Below are positions 61,887-64,000 of a stretch of 64,000 nt of DNA, in pieces. The first letter of the stretch is position 1, and each line of letters begins with the position of its first letter. Below the pieces are notes generated by a model. The model did not search any database, had not been told where the DNA came from, and saw only the letters and a program-made list of their open reading frames with translations. The DNA lies in contig JBOEGJ010000003.1 in NCBI GenBank assembly GCA_050633365.1, positions 1 through 64,000 on the forward strand. Reading direction: 5' to 3'. A program made the translations under genes and the position numbers. Source of the stretch: Pseudomaricurvus sp050633365. Its GTDB lineage: Bacteria > Pseudomonadota > Gammaproteobacteria > Pseudomonadales > Cellvibrionaceae.

Positions 61887-64000
61887 TTACTTAAAAGTCT
61901 TTTCACGTTCTTCGTAGCCGTAGATACCTTCGTTCAAAACGCCGGTTACTTTGCTGCCAATACTGCCCAGTCCCTTCAGTTGGAACTCAAAAAAGATACC
62001 TTGATCTTCTTCTAGGTCGAGACTGTTCACTGAGTCGATCAGGTCGTTGTCTAACCATTTGCGTGCTACTAAACGAAAACGATAGCAGCAGTCATTGTAT
62101 TCGACGCCAAACAAGCTCTCGAGTTCACGGTTGTGGGTGAAATCGTAATTGGCGCGGCCAACGGTGCTCCAGTTGCCAAACAGCGGCCAAGAGAAAGAGA
62201 TGTCCCCTTGTTCGATGGTTCTAGAAATCTCATCGGTGACATCGCCGTCGTTATCTAGGTCGTTAGGATCGCTGGTAAGTGGATCTTTACGGTTGTAGCG
62301 GTAGCTCAAATTAAACAGTCGCAGCTCGTCATCTTTATAGCGCAGACTTGCGTTACCACGGCGAACTTTACCGCTTTCACTTTCGTCCCAAATAATATCG
62401 GAACGCAAGCGCCAGTAGTCACCAAACTGAGCACCGAATTGAGCCGCAAACTCTGAGTCATCTCGCTGGTTGAGTTCGTTGAGAAGTGCATCGTCTTCTT
62501 TTTGATTGAGGCTGATTGCACGATCTTCAAAATACAATATTTGTCCAAGACTGGCGCTAAAACGCTCAATGCCACTGTTTGGATCAATAAATCGAGTCGT
62601 CAATCCGATAGACAGGCGGTTATCATCATCGATGCGGTCGCCACCGGTAAAGCGAGTGTCGCGGAACAGTTGATTGTAAGTGAAGGTGAGCTCCGAAGTG
62701 TCGAAGTCGACGTCGGCTCCGCCCGCGGTAACGTCAATCAGTTCGTCTTGGTTTTCTCTCTCGCTGTAGAAGTAGAACAATCGGGGTTCGAAAGTTTGTA
62801 AGTAACGATTGCCAACCAGTGAGCCTTCGCGTTCAAAATAGAGGCCGGTATCGAGGCTGGCTTGTGGAGCGGTAAATGACGGCGCGTCGTTGGCCCCCGC
62901 GACCAGATACTCGTCGTCCAGCTTGTAATGCAAGCTCTTAACCATGACGCTAGGCTTGAAGAAGCCCCAGATCCACTGTTTGTCCCAGCTAAGGCCGTAA
63001 TCCAGTCGGGCGCGATCACCGGTCAGAATTGCGGTGTCGTCTTTGTCCCTATGATCGAAACTGACAAATTCGTGATCGAGTTCGAGCAACCAGTTATCGC
63101 CTAAACGGTAGTTACCGTCGATGCTAACTCTGGGCAGTTGCTTATACTGCTCAGCCGAAGTGGTTGAAATAGTCTGAAATTCTTCGGCTTTGATTTCATA
63201 GAGCCAGTTAGCGCTGCGATAGCCCAGAACGCCCGACTTCTTTAAGTGGGTGGCGCTATTGACTTGTAAGCTGGCGTTGTCGAGATCGCGGAAATAGTCG
63301 ATATCGCTCACGTGAGTGTAATCAATACGTGAATACCAGCGGGAGTTGAGTCCGCCCACTTGGTCGATGCCCAACAGCCAGCGATCTTCACCTTTATGTG
63401 GGTAGGCTTGCTCTTCTGTTAACAGGCCTTGATCGATTAAATCGTCTTTATCAGCGTCTTCACCGCCTTTGTCGCTAGAGAGGAAGGCGGCGCTGACGGT
63501 AGTTTCAAAGCTCTCGGATAAATGGCGAACCTCTGCTTCGAGCATTTCACCGCGATCGCTTAGGAAGCGAGGGGTGAGTGTCATGTCGTAATTTGGGGCC
63601 AAATTAAAATAGTAGGGCACTGCCACATCTAGGCCACCGCCATCAGATGAGCTAATGGAAGGGAACAAGAATCCTGATTGACGCTGGCTGCCTGCGGGGA
63701 AGCGAATATAAGGCGTATAAAATACAGGAATGCCCTTAATGTTAAGGCGAACGTGTTTGCCGGTACCTTGATTGGTGTTGGGGTCGATGGTTAATTCACT
63801 GCCCTGTAAATACCATGTATTGCTGTCGGGTTCGCAGCGGGTAAAGGTACCGTCATCGAGTGTTAGTACCTTGTTGCCATCGATGTCGATGCTGTTGGCA
63901 TCGCCGCGAGCGCCGGCCTCATGAACGAGGTAGCTGGCGTCTTGGATTTGCGCTTCGCCACTGTCCATATTCATGTTGGCGCTAGCGCCGGTCATCAATA
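61887..64000 (-). CDS. lptD: LPS-assembly outer membrane protein LptD (partial)
   Basis: The C-terminal 700 or so residues of LptD; the N-terminus lies beyond the right edge of the window, so an in-frame ATG at 63998 is not the start. The visible part covers the end of the jellyroll domain (EAGARGDANSIDIDGNKVL, then FTRCEPDSNTWYLQGSELTID) and the large beta barrel, and the paired cysteines YNDCCYRFRLVARKW near the end, used in the inter-domain disulfides. It inserts LPS into the outer leaflet with LptE. surA follows on the same strand. Confidence 0.96.
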   Translation of the reverse strand, partial: LMTGASANMNMDSGEAQIQDASYLVHEAGARGDANSIDIDGNKVLTLDDGTFTRCEPDSNTWYLQGSELTIDPNTNQGTGKHVRLNIKGIPVFYTPYIRFPAGSQRQSGFLFPSISSSDGGGLDVAVPYYFNLAPNYDMTLTPRFLSDRGEMLEAEVRHLSESFETTVSAAFLSSDKGGEDADKDDLIDQGLLTEEQAYPHKGEDRWLLGIDQVGGLNSRWYSRIDYTHVSDIDYFRDLDNASLQVNSATHLKKSGVLGYRSANWLYEIKAEEFQTISTTSAEQYKQLPRVSIDGNYRLGDNWLLELDHEFVSFDHRDKDDTAILTGDRARLDYGLSWDKQWIWGFFKPSVMVKSLHYKLDDEYLVAGANDAPSFTAPQASLDTGLYFEREGSLVGNRYLQTFEPRLFYFYSERENQDELIDVTAGGADVDFDTSELTFTYNQLFRDTRFTGGDRIDDDNRLSIGLTTRFIDPNSGIERFSASLGQILYFEDRAISLNQKEDDALLNELNQRDDSEFAAQFGAQFGDYWRLRSDIIWDESESGKVRRGNASLRYKDDELRLFNLSYRYNRKDPLTSDPNDLDNDGDVTDEISRTIEQGDISFSWPLFGNWSTVGRANYDFTHNRELESLFGVEYNDCCYRFRLVARKWLDNDLIDSVNSLDLEEDQGIFFEFQLKGLGSIGSKVTGVLNEGIYGYEEREKTFK

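Noticed and set aside
1..64000. CRISPR arrays, tRNA or rRNA genes, insertion sequences
   Set aside because: No regularly spaced repeats, no cloverleaf-like genes and no transposase were seen when reading both strands.

Overview
The window reads as ordinary chromosome of a marine-type gammaproteobacterium close to Pseudomonadales/Cellvibrionales. Two gene orders support this. The first is sfsA-dksA-gluQ-cbrX-cbrA-cbrB-[sRNA]-pcnB-folK-panB, which is the Pseudomonas order. The second is lptD-surA-pdxA-rsmA-apaG-apaH. No rRNA, tRNA, CRISPR array, prophage or insertion sequence was recognised. Genus cannot be fixed by reading alone.

Layout. 0-2.8 kb is accessory: a likely integron gene cassette with an attC-like site, a YefM/YoeB toxin-antitoxin pair with its TGTACA operator, a small Cys-cluster protein, a degraded enoyl-CoA hydratase fragment and an orphan membrane protein. 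2.9-20.7 kb carries a DedA/TVP38-oxidoreductase fusion, a LysR-GST-isomerase unit, a lipase, a large LplT-PlsC-ligase fusion whose ligase part looks dead, an XRE regulator, an HD-GYP response regulator, a K+/H+ antiporter and small redox or stress enzymes. 20.7-24.5 kb is ppk-ppx (polyphosphate). 24.8-26.8 kb is a DyP peroxidase and a GlxA-type regulator. 26.9-34.3 kb is the riboflavin block nrdR-ribD-ribE-ribBA-ribH-nusB-thiL-pgpA-aspartic protease-ribA; the cyclohydrolase half of RibBA lacks its zinc cysteines and a complete RibA follows.

34.5-46.1 kb is the carbon/nitrogen control block. CbrA and CbrB are a sensor kinase and a sigma-54 activator. Between cbrB and pcnB lies a 0.75 kb gap that, on the minus strand, holds a TGTTAC-N15-GTAACA palindrome, a sigma-54 -24/-12 promoter, a long run of A-rich AAYAAYAA motifs and a hairpin terminator. 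This is the position and make-up of CrcZ, the Hfq/Crc-sequestering RNA. A 58-codon gene overlapping the start of cbrA matches the position and type of CbrX.

46.1-58 kb holds a Rieske protein, a DegS/AlgW-like protease, a second strong sRNA candidate (about 100 nt, sigma-70 promoter embedded in two Fur-box-like 15-mers, perfect terminator), a TfoX C-terminal-domain protein, cysE, a diguanylate cyclase, a pair of paralogous small proteins of unknown function, soluble Ppa facing a membrane HppA pyrophosphatase, exported MsrA and a trypsin-like protease. 57.3-64 kb is apaH-apaG-rsmA-pdxA-surA-lptD (minus strand; lptD runs off the right edge).

The most rewarding observations are the two unlisted sRNA loci (about 38.16-38.45 kb and 47.83-47.93 kb), the hidden cbrX gene, the degenerate ligase in the LplT-PlsC fusion and the tandem small paralogs at 51.3-51.8 kb.
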